Origin: Delphinapterus leucas
Taxonomy: Eukaryota; Chordata; Mammalia; Artiodactyla; Monodontidae
Direction of reading: 5' to 3'
Length of the DNA: 64,000 bases
Assembly: GCF_002288925.2 (NCBI RefSeq)
Contig: NW_022098001.1
Span: forward strand, 4,922,163-4,986,162
Shown here: piece after piece, positions 22,915 to 33,865 of the stretch
Position numbering within the stretch: the stretch's first letter is position 1
Layout: each line of letters begins with the position of its first letter
The notes under the pieces: generated by a model
Told to the model about the DNA's origin: nothing
Databases searched by the model: none
The model's input: only the letters and a program-made list of their open reading frames with translations
Position numbers and translations under genes: made by a program

Positions 22915-24802
22915 TTTTTTGTTTGAATTTAATTTTATTTACTTTTTTATACAGCAGGTTCTTATTAGTCATCCATTTTATACACATCAGTGTATACATG
23001 TCAATCCCAATCTCCCAATTCATCTCACCACCACCCCCACCCCTCGCCGCTTTCCCCCCTTGGTGTCCATACGTTTGTTCTCTACATCTGCGTCTCAATT
23101 TCTGTCCTGCAAACCGGTTCATCTGTACCATTTTTCTAGACTCCACATATATGCGTTAATATACAATATTTGTTTTTTTCTTTCTGACTTTCTTCACTCT
23201 GTATGACAGTCTCTAGATCCACCCACATCTCTACAAATGACCCAATTTCGTTCCTTATTATGGCTGAATAATATTCCATTGTATAAATGTACTACATCTT
23301 CTTTATCCATTCGTCTGTCGATGGGCATTTAGGTTGCTTCCATGACGTGGCTATTGTAAACAGTGCTGCAATGAACATTGGGGTGCATGTGTCTTTTTGA
23401 ATTATGGTTTTCTCTGGGTATATGCCCGGTAGTGGGATTGCTGGGTCATATGGTAATTCTATTTTTAGTTTTTTAAGGAACCGCCATACTGTTCTCCATA
23501 GTGGCTGTATCAATTTACATTCCCACCAACAGTGCAAGAGGGTTCCCTTTTCTCCACACCCTCTCCAGCATTTGTTGCTTGTAGATATTCTGATGATGCC
23601 CATTGTAACTGGTGTGAGGTGATACCTCATTGTAGTTTAGATTTGCATTTCTCTAATAATTAATGATGTTGAGCAGCTTTTCATGTGCTTCTTGACCATC
23701 TGTAGCTTTGTAGTATAGTCTGAAGTCAGGGAGTCTGATTCCTCCAGCTCCGTTTTTTTCCCTCAAGGCTCCTTTGGCTATTCGGAGTCTTTTGTGTCTC
23801 CGTATAAATTTTAAGACTTTTTGTTCTAGTTCTGTAAAAAATGCCATTGGTAATTTGATAGGGATTGCATTGAATCTGTAGATTGCTTTGGGTAGTATAG
23901 TCATCTTCACAAATTTGATTCTTTCAATCCAAGAACATGGTGTATCTCTCCAACTATTTGTGTGATCTTTGATTTCTTTCATCAGTGTCTTATAGTTTTC
24001 TGGGTACAGGTCTTTTAACTCCTTAGGTAGGTTTGTTCCTAGGTATTTTATTCTTTTTGTTGCAGTGGTGAATGGGATTGTTTCCTTAATTTCTCTTTCT
24101 GATCTTTCGTTGTTAGTGTATAGGGATGCAAGAGATTTCTGTGCATTAATTTTGTATCCTGCAACTTTACCAAATTCATTGATTAGCTCTAGTAGTTTTC
24201 TGGTGGCATCTTTAGGATTCTCTATGTATAGTATCATGTCACCTGCAAACAGTGACAGTTTTACTTCTTCTTTTCCGATTTGTATTCCTTTTATTTCTTT
24301 TTCTTCTCTGATTTCCGCGGCTAGGACTTCCAATACTATGTTGAATAATAGTAGTGAGAGTGGACATCCTTGTCTTGTTCCTGATCTTAGAGGAAATGCT
24401 TTCAGTTTTTCACCATTGAGAGTGATGTTTGCTGTGGGTTTGTCATATATGGCCTTTATTATGTTGAGGTAGGTTCCCTCTATGGCCCCTTTCTGGTGAG
24501 TTTTTATCATAAATGGGTGTTGAATTTTGTCAAAAGCTTTTTCTGCATCTACTGAGATGATCATATGGTTTTTCTTCTTCAATTTGTTAATATGGTGTAT
24601 CACATTGATTGATTTGCATATATTGAAGAATCCTTGCAGCCCTGGGATAAATCACACTTGATCATGGTGTATGATCCTTTTAATGTGTTGTTGGATTCTG
24701 TTTGCTAGTGTTTTGTTGAGGATTTTTGCATCTATATTCATCAGTGATATTGGCCTGTAATTTTCTTTTTTTGTAGTATCTTTGTCTGGTTTTGTTATCA
24801 GG
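22915..24802 (-). mobile_element. Young 5'-truncated L1 with 16-bp target-site duplication
   Basis: A perfect 16-bp duplication CTTACTTGCTTATCTT flanks the element (22899-22914 and 24803-24818). The poly-A end is at the low coordinate, so the element is on the minus strand. The minus-strand target reads GATGTT/AAGATA, matching the TT/AAAA-like L1 endonuclease site. Contents in sense order: the reverse-transcriptase part of ORF2, an abrupt internal junction at 23700-23704, the ORF2 C-terminus, and a 3' UTR with a G-rich stretch (plus-strand C-rich 23029-23064). The 5' truncation is just before the conserved L(I)TKPDKD segment. The intact duplication and long open stretches indicate a fairly recent insertion. 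Confidence 0.95.
23136..24800 (-). pseudogene. L1 ORF2 (reverse transcriptase) remnant
   Basis: In the L1, ORF2 supplies endonuclease and reverse transcriptase for target-primed insertion. Here only the RT and C-terminal parts remain. An open stretch of 316 codons (23653-24603) shows [30 protein letters not shown] and [10 protein letters not shown], all RT signatures. The catalytic FADD motif reads FAGD (24238-24249), an Asp-to-Gly change. A nonsense codon precedes this stretch at 24652-24654, in the normally continuous HDQVGF region. After LYYKAT the frame jumps to sequence near the C-terminus, removing about 600 bp. A second frame (23292-23630) carries the cysteine-rich segment [19 protein letters not shown] and then reaches a stop in the KKMWYIYT region. 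The gene is dead on four counts: truncation, nonsense, deletion and catalytic change. Confidence 0.95.
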
Positions 24803-24827
24803 CTTACTTGCTTATCTTAACATCTAG

Positions 24828-24855
24828 GTTGTTGGTTGGTTGGTTGGTTGGTTTT
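24828..24855. repeat. (TTGG)n microsatellite
   Basis: About six uninterrupted GGTT units lie ten bases beyond the right-hand L1 target duplication, within the L2. Confidence 0.92.
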
Positions 24856-24957
24856 AATCTGTTAGGAAAGACTTGCCCTCTCTTCCCAATTCCCCTCCAC
24901 CCTTTCAGTGTGTGTTAGTTTCAATTCCAACCCTTTCTCTTTCAAGACATCTTCCCA

Positions 24958-25022
24958 AATTTTCTCTCTCTGTTTCTCCCTCCCTCCCTCATTTTCTCTC
25001 TTGCTCTCTCCCTCCCTTACCT
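24958..25022. repeat. Pyrimidine-rich low-complexity tract
   Basis: A CT-rich run with CCCTCCCTCCCTC units, inside the L2 3' half. Confidence 0.85.
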
Positions 25023-25299
25023 CTCATAGCACTTCATTTATTCCTAAAATGTCTTACTTCTAAGAATAATGTTAAATATGCTTGAATCTGGGGTCACATT
25101 AGGATTCCTAGAAGGGAAGAACCACAGTGCATTCCTTTCATAGCACTCAATGTTGTATCTAGAACTGCCTATGAGCTCACAGAGTAGGTACTTCATAATG
25201 CTAAATGAATGAAAATAACCTTATACTACTGTAGTTGAAAGTCAAAAATTACTCTGTAATGCAGATCTCCAGTACCACAGTTAAGTTTCCTTGCATCCG

Positions 25300-25420
25300 G
25301 TAACCTGTTTGTCATCTCTTCATTGCTTGAATTCCCAGCAGTGAGCACAAAACTTGCCAAATAATAGACTTTTAAATGACTGTTGAATAAATGACTAGTG
25401 GAATGAATAAACAAATGAAC
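25300..25420 (+). mobile_element. L2 3' end fragment
   Basis: TCCCAGCAGTGAGCACAAAA and ACTGTTGAATAAATGACTAG match the L2 terminal region. It follows another L2 end by about 85 bp, so it is a separate insertion or a duplicated end. Confidence 0.5.
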
Positions 25421-27119
25421 TAAAGTGGGAAACTAAGATGAATCATCGAATAATTTTAAGTAAACATGAATTGTCTCACTTGCACAGTTGAATGTACCTC
25501 CTGAATCAGGATCCAATGATTTTCCCAAAAAGTCTAATTAAGAAAATGATGCTAAAAGGAGTACTCAGAGTGGTTGTCTGTGCTGGTAATCACACTGGAA
25601 AATCCTGAACGTCAATTGGCAACTCAACAAACGAAGCAATGAGGTGTACTGAGGTCTTTCCTAGGTGGTTGAAGCCTGCGTCTCTCAGGAAACAAAGGAC
25701 TGTATCAGGGGGCCAGTTTCAGAAACCAATATTTGGCATCACTTTGCTGAAGTAAGAAGAAGCCCATCCACCTGTTGTCCTGAGAAAGAAGACCTATGAG
25801 AATAAGTCAAGAGCAAGAATATGCAGTCATATCAATGCACCATATATACACCTTCTGGCATCCTTCCCCAAAGCACCTGACGTACTGTTCAGCCCAGAGA
25901 GAGATGAAAAATGCTGTTGAGTATTTGCCTAGCCCAGTTCTATGTGGCCAGGAAAGGTGGGTAGCCTTTGGAAGGGATTCAAAAATGTCATTCACTGCCT
26001 GAAACTGTAGGGCTGATTCCCCTGAGAAACACAGATGTTCAGTCCACAGTTGCCCATATTTTACCATGGGGAAGGTATGAATCACTTCCCACATTTCTTT
26101 CATTTCTTCCCATTTACTAAAGCCATTTCAGTCCACACAAATGCTTAAGATTTGGAAGATTAGCAGCTCGCTTGCTAATATTCACTTTGGATGTAACATT
26201 GGCATGACAGATGGAGATGGAAAAAAATTAAGAAAATCATCAAAAAGACATATCAGCACGGGATGAATGAAAAAAAGAGGGTGAACTATTATTAGGGAAA
26301 CAAACATTTTTGCATCATGCTTTTGCACACACAGTCTCTAATATAATAAATCATGTAGCTCCCTAAATTAATATTTTATCCTCCCTCATTTTTCAGCTAC
26401 TTGAAAGTAGTATATGCATGGGTTGGTGCCATGCCTAAGAGTGAGTAGTTAAATGAACTTTCTCTAATTCCTCATCATTCTATATTCCAAGCAACATTTT
26501 ACTTAATTTTGTCCTGACAGTAAAGAGTTTGTTTCCTACTCTTTCCTCCTTTTTCTTGCCATTTTAAAACAGAGCTGCAGCTAAAGTGGGAGGATGATAA
26601 TAGTCCTGCCAAATAGCAATACTGCACATGGTCAAGGTCACAGTCATGAATAAATCTTCGACTTAACATACTCACTATTAATATTTATTGATGATGAATA
26701 AAGTCAATGAGGTGAGCTATAAATGCCCCATCATATCCAGCAGCTCTATAGACAGATTCCCAAAAAAACCTATCATTTCTTCTTAGGATGTTTCCTTCTT
26801 TCTTTATCCTTTCCCATGGCTGTTTCCCGGAAAGATTTTTTCCTTTCCTCAAATCAAAATTTCATCTTTTAGAAATCAAGCAACAGAAGAACTGAGAAGT
26901 ATTTTAATTTTGATCTGCCCAATTTTATATCCAGATGAGATATGCTCAACTACAGAATTTTGAGACTCTTTGCCTCTCTAAATGAGATGCTAACTTAGAT
27001 TACATCTCGAGGGATTTTTCTTTTCTGCTGTCATATTACCAAGACAGATGGTCACTCTAGCAACAAGGGCATAATCACCCGAGAAGAAAGACCAACGTGA
27101 TCCAGAAAAATTGGGGGAA
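25421..27119. other. Unassigned non-coding sequence
   Basis: No named repeat or exon recognised. A 98-codon minus-strand frame at 25807-26103 has no domain features. Confidence 0.35.
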
Positions 27120-27320
27120 ACTTCATGCTGCATGAAAGAGGTAGGATTTGAGCTAGATCTGAAGGATAAACTTGGGAGTAACAGGATTTGGTGGTTCAGG
27201 TAAGTGTCCAGACATGGTGAGGCTGGGTTTTCCAGTGTAGTTTAAGATAGACAGATATGGGAAAATGCCAGACAGGACGAAAGAGCACAAAGATAAAACA
27301 ACAGGGATAGTAAAATAGAT
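27120..27320 (-). mobile_element. L2 fragment
   Basis: GTAGGATTTGAGCTAGATCT and CTGAAGGATAAACTTGGGAG resemble the antisense of the L2 region encoding the protein C-terminus. Decay is strong. Confidence 0.42.
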
Positions 27321-29664
27321 TTCACATTTTCTGTCAACTCAAATCAGTTGAAATAGCTGCCAAGAGCCAATATCTGGTCTCAATTATGAACTGTGTGCTA
27401 TAATCATTTAGCAACGCCAGCCGTGAGTATGGGAAGGGAGCACAGCAAGCCAACTACCACTTACAATATTTGTCATCCATATTGGATGGCTTTATTGAGG
27501 TAACCAGTCTTTAATACCTTGGTAAGCATAATCTAAAAAAAAATTAAACTTGATTTCATGTAAGACATTTGTTGATTTTATTTGATTATTAAAGGCAAGA
27601 ATTAGTCAAAGGTATACTTTTCGTGGATCAGAAAGAACACCTTAACAATAGCCTATACAAAATGACCCACATCATACTGGAAAAGTTAAACTCTCTTGCA
27701 GAACATTCCTAAAAAAAGATGAAAAAGTCGTTGGGAGAGAGGGCACAGACTGGCATACTATGTTAAAATATTAATGTTGATAAACATTCATTTATTTAGA
27801 TTTAATATAAAGCATAGAAAATAGATTGTAGAAATAGGAAGGAAGCTGTGCCCCTAAGGTAAAATGCAGTTTTATAGTTATGAAAAGTTAATTTGACTGC
27901 TTTTCCAATAATTGCTCATATATGTAGCAGCAGCATGCCAGCAAGATAACGGTCAATCAAATGGACATCACCCTGTAAATCTCTTTAAAAGCCTGTGCTG
28001 TGTTTACTGGTGGGAGAATGGCAACGCTTCCAATTGTTAAAAGATGCCTAGCTGAAGAGCAGAATAAGAAATTGGACAGTAGGAAATCTTTATATATTGC
28101 CATTTCCCTCCCTCTCTCAAATTAAATTCCTGTTGGGAGCTGGAACTATTTTTTTTCTTCCTGAAAATAGAAAATCTGTCACATCATAAACCAAACCTTG
28201 AGCATAGAATGTGTGAGGTTCTCTTCTTAAAATTCTGTTTGTGGTCAAGAAAAATTAGGATATGTTACGAATATGGGCTGGGCAAATATTTCTTTCATAG
28301 GTGAGTAAAGGACGGCAGTAGGTCCCTCAATGTATGAAAAATTTCCCTGGATCCTGTTTGAAGAACAGCAGCAGAAAGCTTCCTCTCTGTCTCTGTCGCC
28401 CTCTGAGCCTCCTCTAATTCCTCTCTTCCTTTTGTTCTCTTCCTCGTTCCCTGTTTCCCACACTCTTCATGACCGTTGAGAAAACGCCATTAATAACTGG
28501 TACAAAGAATCGTGCTCGGTGCCTGGAGATAAACTGGGGATGACAAAATATCAACTTCCTGCTCCTCAATTGAAAGCCCTATCTGTACAACTGGTAATTA
28601 CTTTTAATTTAATTAGGACTCCTGGTATTGTTTCTATCTCATAGATTACGCTATAACGTGTAATGTGTTAAAGCAACAAGACAAATTGAGGCGAGAAAAC
28701 ACAGAAAATATTACCTTTTTGTCTATAAATAATACCACAGTTTAACTCTTCAAACAGCCCTCAAGTAGCTTTACTATGGGCTAATTATTATTTTCCATAT
28801 TCTTTTGGCTTAAGTAAGCAAAAATCTTATATAATCTAATGAAAAACTACATCTTGTGGCTCTTTGAAAAGAATTTTTTGAACTCTACACTTTCTCCTTT
28901 CCTTTCTCAGGCAGAACAAATAAATGATTTATGCTGTTGCTTGCTAAAACAAAACTCATGTGACTGGCAAGAACACTGCTTGGTGCTAGAGAGAGAACAT
29001 GACATTGACTCTTAAATGTCGGGGTGTGAGAGTGGCTTTGGAAAGGCACCGTTTTTAGGCAGAAACACACTGTGAAAAAGACAAGGAAGCCCAGCTGAGA
29101 TCTTTGCTGACTCAAAGGAATATGAGGGATCCATTTCTTTGTGAAAGACGTACATTCTGAGTTTCTATATGGAATTCGCAAATCGTGAACTACTAAATGA
29201 CCTCAGATGACCATCTAAATAGTTAAATTGTATAATAAGGAGTGTTGATTAGGACTCTGAAGATCTCTCTTTTCAAATTGCTAAACTACAGAATAGGTAG
29301 TGAAATGAGGTGAGAGAGACAGACAGACAGAAACACAGAGATACAGAGCAACAGAGAGAAAATATAGAGGCACAAATACAAGCAGACAGATGCCTCAGTT
29401 GAAAGAAGATTCCCCGCACTGAGCTTGCAATTGCTGTGCACTTAAATGAAAAAGTCTGAGTGAATGGCAAGGTAAAATATGATTGTAAACTTCTCTAATA
29501 ATATTTCATCTTGTAAATTAGAGGTGGAGACTTACTAGCGTAGGTAGATTTACTGGCCTAACAAAAACTTACCTGCAAATTTCATAGCACACAGAAAACA
29601 AACAGACCTCCCCATCAAAAGATTGCCCTTTTCTAGAATTAGAGGTACATGTTCACAGATAATT
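27321..29664. other. Unassigned AT-rich sequence
   Basis: No gene or named repeat. A GACA/GAGA-type simple tract lies near 29310-29355. The segment around 27900-28070 looks like unique, low-decay DNA. Confidence 0.35.
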
Positions 29665-29810
29665 TTAGAACCCAAAGACCTTAAATATCATCTTGTACAA
29701 TAACCCCACGTTATATATGGCAAAACAAAATTCTCAAAAAGGAAATTAGAATATATATCCCAGCAAGGCAGAGCAATCCCGAGGACCAAATTCTCATTTT
29801 CAATCCAGAG
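29665..29810 (-). mobile_element. MIR3-like fragment
   Basis: AGAACCCAAAGACCTTAAAT and CATCTTGTACAATAACCCCA resemble the antisense MIR3 order; weak. Confidence 0.33.
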
Positions 29811-31714
29811 GTTTTTTTCCCTACACAACATTGTCAACTACAGTTCAAACTAGTGAACTTCAGAGGCTTAACAAAAGTTACACAAAATTAAATAATACCT
29901 ATTTTTAGTCCAAAATTTCCTGTCATTCCAAGAGATAAAAGCACTTAAGTTCACCTGCGTGGCTGAGCTGATTATCATAGTGTGTCGGTGTCTAGAACAG
30001 TTCCTCTCTGGCAACCTGGTATCCACAGTCTGGTATAAAGGTACAGCTGTTGCCCTATTTGCAGCCCAAGAAAATAGCACTGGCAGCCACTTCCTGAAAG
30101 ACAGAAGACTTCTGGAGAAATGGCAGTGCTCTCTTGCGAAAACAGCAAACCATCATCTGGGTAAATTCAGGAAAGCTTATGACTTCTGCCAAAGCGAAAT
30201 TGTGCAGTGATGATGGCAAGTCAGTACTGTGCTGGGATAGAGATCTAGATAAAGGTCAATTTAGATTTAAAGAAGATATAGAGAGTGGTGCGTGTTCAGA
30301 ATAGGAAACAATTCCTTAGGCAAGCTATGACTTTTCTTTCTTCAAACATTCACATAATTGTTGTTAAATAGACAACTGTAAAGTGGTATCTTTGAAAGTA
30401 TAATAATATTTTCAAATAAAGCCACATAGCTATACACATACTTCTGGGTAAAGTTACATACCATTTTACAAAGAGGTAGGACGGGAAGTGGGAGGAAAGG
30501 TAATGGATAGGAGTGGGGTTGAGGCTGAGTCATATTATGGATAAATACCCCTTTGGTGTGTAGCATAGTATATTGATGCCCTACAGATCTGGGGATAAAA
30601 TAAATACAGTGCCTGTCCCCATGGAGCAAACAGTCAGGCAGCAAAGCTGAGTAAGTAACACTGGGCAGGGGTGAGGGGAGCAAGGGGACAATTATTAATT
30701 TAAAAACTTGTTACCATAACTGAGAAAGGAGAGTCTCATAGAACATGATGCTAATAAACTCCCACAAAGCTTTATGGAACTAGAACATAATACTGAAATA
30801 CATCCTAATTTCTTCCTGTGAGATTGTGTACAAGTCATGCTAAGAATGCAAATGAAACTCTTGTAAGTTTCTTGCTAGTAGTTGGGAATTCACTGAGGTT
30901 TTCACCTCTCATGCACTAGCAAAGGAGAGAAATAAGATCTCCGCCAAGAAATCAAGAATGATATCAACTGTGGAGCAAAGCAGAGATGTGTACAGTCACA
31001 CCAAGGAGAAAAAGTGATTCTCAAGTCAGCAAGACTGGACTGTATCCTGCTTCAGTAAACAAAAATATCTGAAAAATAAAATAGCAACTAATAAAGATTC
31101 AGTCAGCAAAGAACACATACAAAAGGAGAATCATAGAGCAAACGCTGGCTGTACCTACTTAAGCACTGTCCAAAAGAAAGGGGTTTTGGGATGTCAGTGT
31201 GTCCTTGCCAAATAGGACGGAAGGCCATCTCAAGCATGAGGACGAATGCATGGAGATAAAAATCAAAAGATTCAGCAGATTTCAGGTCCCATTAGCAGTA
31301 AACTTCTTACCCTGAAATGGATGCATCAGAATGTCTTTTCTTGATTTTTTTAAAGTTCAGTTTATCTAACACTACATCTTCTTCATCTTATTTTTCTATC
31401 CTAAGTTACCTTCTGATACACATTAGATCTGTCTGGAGGGATAAAATATCCTGATATACCAAGTCAAATTTTCCCATTTGTGTGACCATGTTATTTCTTC
31501 CATTCTCTATTTGGTCCTTATTGATCTGCTTTCTGTATGTGTCTACGAACTGTAGGAAAGCAGGGCCTATGATGGGAAAATGTGGAAGGGGAATGACAGT
31601 TTGATCTGCTAAAAATTGTATTTGGTGGCAGTAGCCCAATCTTGCCCATATGTCTTCACAATAATTTATATTGCTCAAGAATCTACTGTGGCTCCCTATC
31701 ACCTATCATAGGTG
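29811..31714. other. Unassigned sequence with a possible L2 scrap
   Basis: TCTGGGGATAAAATAAATAC and CCCCATGGAGCAAACAGTCA (about 30585-30680) look like an antisense L2 3' end. The rest is unassigned and non-coding. Confidence 0.33.
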
Positions 31715-31865
31715 ATGAGAATCTTAGTGCTGAGAAACATTTGTAATCGTCTAGCAGGAACACACCACTCTATGGAGAAAGAAAATGAGGCATAGAGAAG
31801 TTAAATCCTTTGCCTATGACAAAACTCTGTTCAGTCTAGAAATATAGATCAGTGTTCTTTCAGCA
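31715..31865 (-). mobile_element. MIR/MIR3 fragment
   Basis: ATGAGAATCTTAGTGCTGAG, GAAAATGAGGCATAGAGAAG and ATAGATCAGTGTTCTTTCAG follow the antisense MIR3 order. Confidence 0.58.
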
Positions 31866-33689
31866 CCAGGTACTGCTGCCTCCAAAGCCTGTTTTCTGGA
31901 GAAGAACCTGAGCCACAGGTCTGGCGGATGGGAGGGTCCTAGAGAGGAGTCTTTGTGTGAGATTGTAGAGGTTCACTTTGACCCTGGCTTCTAAGTCAGA
32001 AGAAAGCATTGACCTTTTCTTCAGCAAACCAAAGATGCCTCTTTCTTGGGATATGTCCAGTCCAAGAAGAGTCCCCTCTGAATTCAGCCCCTCGCTACAA
32101 TCTGCATTCATTGGATCAGTCAACCCCAGAGACTGAGTTGGAACTTGACTAAGGAACCCCTACTCTGAACCAGGCAGGTGAAGCCTGACATCTGAAGGTG
32201 ACCAGTGGATTGCAGAGACAGGGACTGATGGAGACATATTTTGAGAGAAGCTCAGCATCTGTATGGAAAAAATTAGCATTTGGAGCAAAAAATTAATCTC
32301 CTGTGGCTTCAAGTGGATATTATAGTAAATATGCTACCTGGAACCACTGCCGACTCCCACTTAATGGAGAAGGAATAGGATGAACGCAAAAGTATCACTT
32401 ACAAGAGAAAATAAAGGATGCTAAGGAGATTTACTAGAAGGGTGGGATGAAACCCACCAACCAAAGGAGGAGGATGTGGCTGAGGCCTTTAGACTAACTT
32501 AATAGATTGGTCTTGGGAGGGAGTATCATATAATAGAGCCATAGTGCATGGCTATTTATGGATTGGCTTTAGGAAGATGACAAGCTCTAATGAAAACCAA
32601 ACTTTCAAGCCAGAGGAATATTCAGGAATATATGTAGATTTACCACAAAAGGACAGCAATCTGTATGCAGGACTTCCAGGAATATCTGTAGGTGATGTTA
32701 AACCTTTCAGTTCTGTGTGCACAAGTACACTGAAATGCATATGTCCCAGATTCACTCTTCACTGGATGGATACTACGGAGAAAAAACTGCTGGCATTCCG
32801 TTACAAAGAATGACTTACTGCGTTACGTTGATGCTTCATTGTGGCACATCTAAAGAGCGTTTTGGTGAGGAATGTGGAATCCCTAGCATTGCTGGGCCTC
32901 TGCGCCTCAGGCCCCTCTCTTCTGCCTTCAAAGAATACTCACTCCCCAAACCCACAGCTTCCTCCTCAGACCTCAGCTTCTCAGCAGCAAACACCAACCT
33001 TCCTGGTAATCTTTATTCTTTATCTGCTATTCACTGGTCTATATTATTTCTTCTTGTTTTTTATTAAATGTAGTTAAATGAAGAAATAAGTCACCTTTAC
33101 CACTGAATCAGTATCACCATGTTAAACCCAAATTATCTTACTAAGGCATCAGTCTCAAATTCAAGAGTGTCTATAGTTATCTCACTACTTGAATCATATT
33201 TATTTTCTATTCCTCTAACCTATCTCATTACCTTCTGAAAAAGCTGTGATCATAAGAAATGGCCCTTTTTCTCTTTCCACCACAATACCAAAACCACTCC
33301 TAACTGAGAGTGGCCTTCTTATGTGTAGGTGGTGCTCCAGTTCACCAGAGTATCCAGATCTCTAATGAATTACACCCTATTTGCTTCTCTCATTTGTGTT
33401 ACTAGCCAGGCCTTGGGGGCATTTGAGTTTGTGGTCCTTGGTCTCTTAGAGCAATGATTTTTCAAGCTGGGCTCCTTGGAAAGTTTAGTTGATAGACAAA
33501 AATTCGTCACCTTTACTAGAAAAAGAATGACTCAAAATGATTGTCTTGCTCAAAACTGTCTCATATGAAGGGAAAGAAGGTTGTTTCTGTTTTAAAAGCT
33601 CTATACCCTTCAATATCCTTCAGGAAATCATCCTATTCTATTTAGGTTAGCAAGGGCAAATAACAACGATAATGAAGCTAATGATAATA
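31866..33689. other. Unassigned non-coding sequence
   Basis: Frames of 89-116 codons on plus (32544-33077) overlap one another, show no domain and probably reflect chance. No named repeat recognised. Confidence 0.35.
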
Positions 33690-33855
33690 AAACAACAGTA
33701 ATTAACAACTGCTCATCACGTATTTTATGCAAGATCCTGTTCTATGTGTCTTTCTTAACTTGTTTAATCCTCATGAGACTCACATGAAGTAGAAACTATA
33801 ATTGTCCACATATTACAGATGAAGAAACTATACATAAGGTACTGCAATTAAATGG
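33690..33855 (-). mobile_element. MIR
   Basis: TTAACTTGTTTAATCCTCAT and CATATTACAGATGAAGAAAC are antisense MIR core segments. The copy stops where the L1 at 33866 begins. Confidence 0.78.
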
Positions 33856-33865
33856 GCACTAGCCC

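Larger units (their letters stand above)
22600..25215 (+). mobile_element. L2 LINE 3' region, split by a young L1
   Basis: Two segments form one collinear L2: 22600-22898, containing CAATGTCACTCCGTTGCTGG and TCTTCCACATGCTCCATAAT, and 24803-25215, containing TCATAGCACTTCATTTATTC and AGAGTAGGTACTTCATAATG with the typical AATGAATGAA terminus. The intervening 1.9 kb is the L1 at 22915-24802. L2 is an ancient mammalian non-LTR retrotransposon; nothing here is translatable. Confidence 0.7.

Noticed and set aside
23029..23064. Canonical four-run G-quadruplex in the L1 3' UTR
   Set aside because: Only three runs of three or more G are present on the minus strand, so it is G-rich but not a clear four-run motif.
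22859..23206. Overlapping frames of 90-100 codons on both strands
   Set aside because: They lie in the L1 3' UTR and its C-rich tract.
23695..23710. Splice junction explanation for the L1 internal joint
   Set aside because: With GT-AG rules the joined sequence would lack or shift one base of the observed ACAG; microhomology explains the joint better.
24065..24472. 135-codon plus-strand open frame
   Set aside because: It is the antisense shadow of the L1 reverse-transcriptase region.
32544..33077. Cluster of plus-strand frames of 78-116 codons
   Set aside because: Overlapping frames with no domain and no repeat or gene context; consistent with chance.
33420..33530. Possible third MER5-type fragment
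   Set aside because: Only a vague similarity to the terminal TTTTCAAG segment; the interior does not follow.
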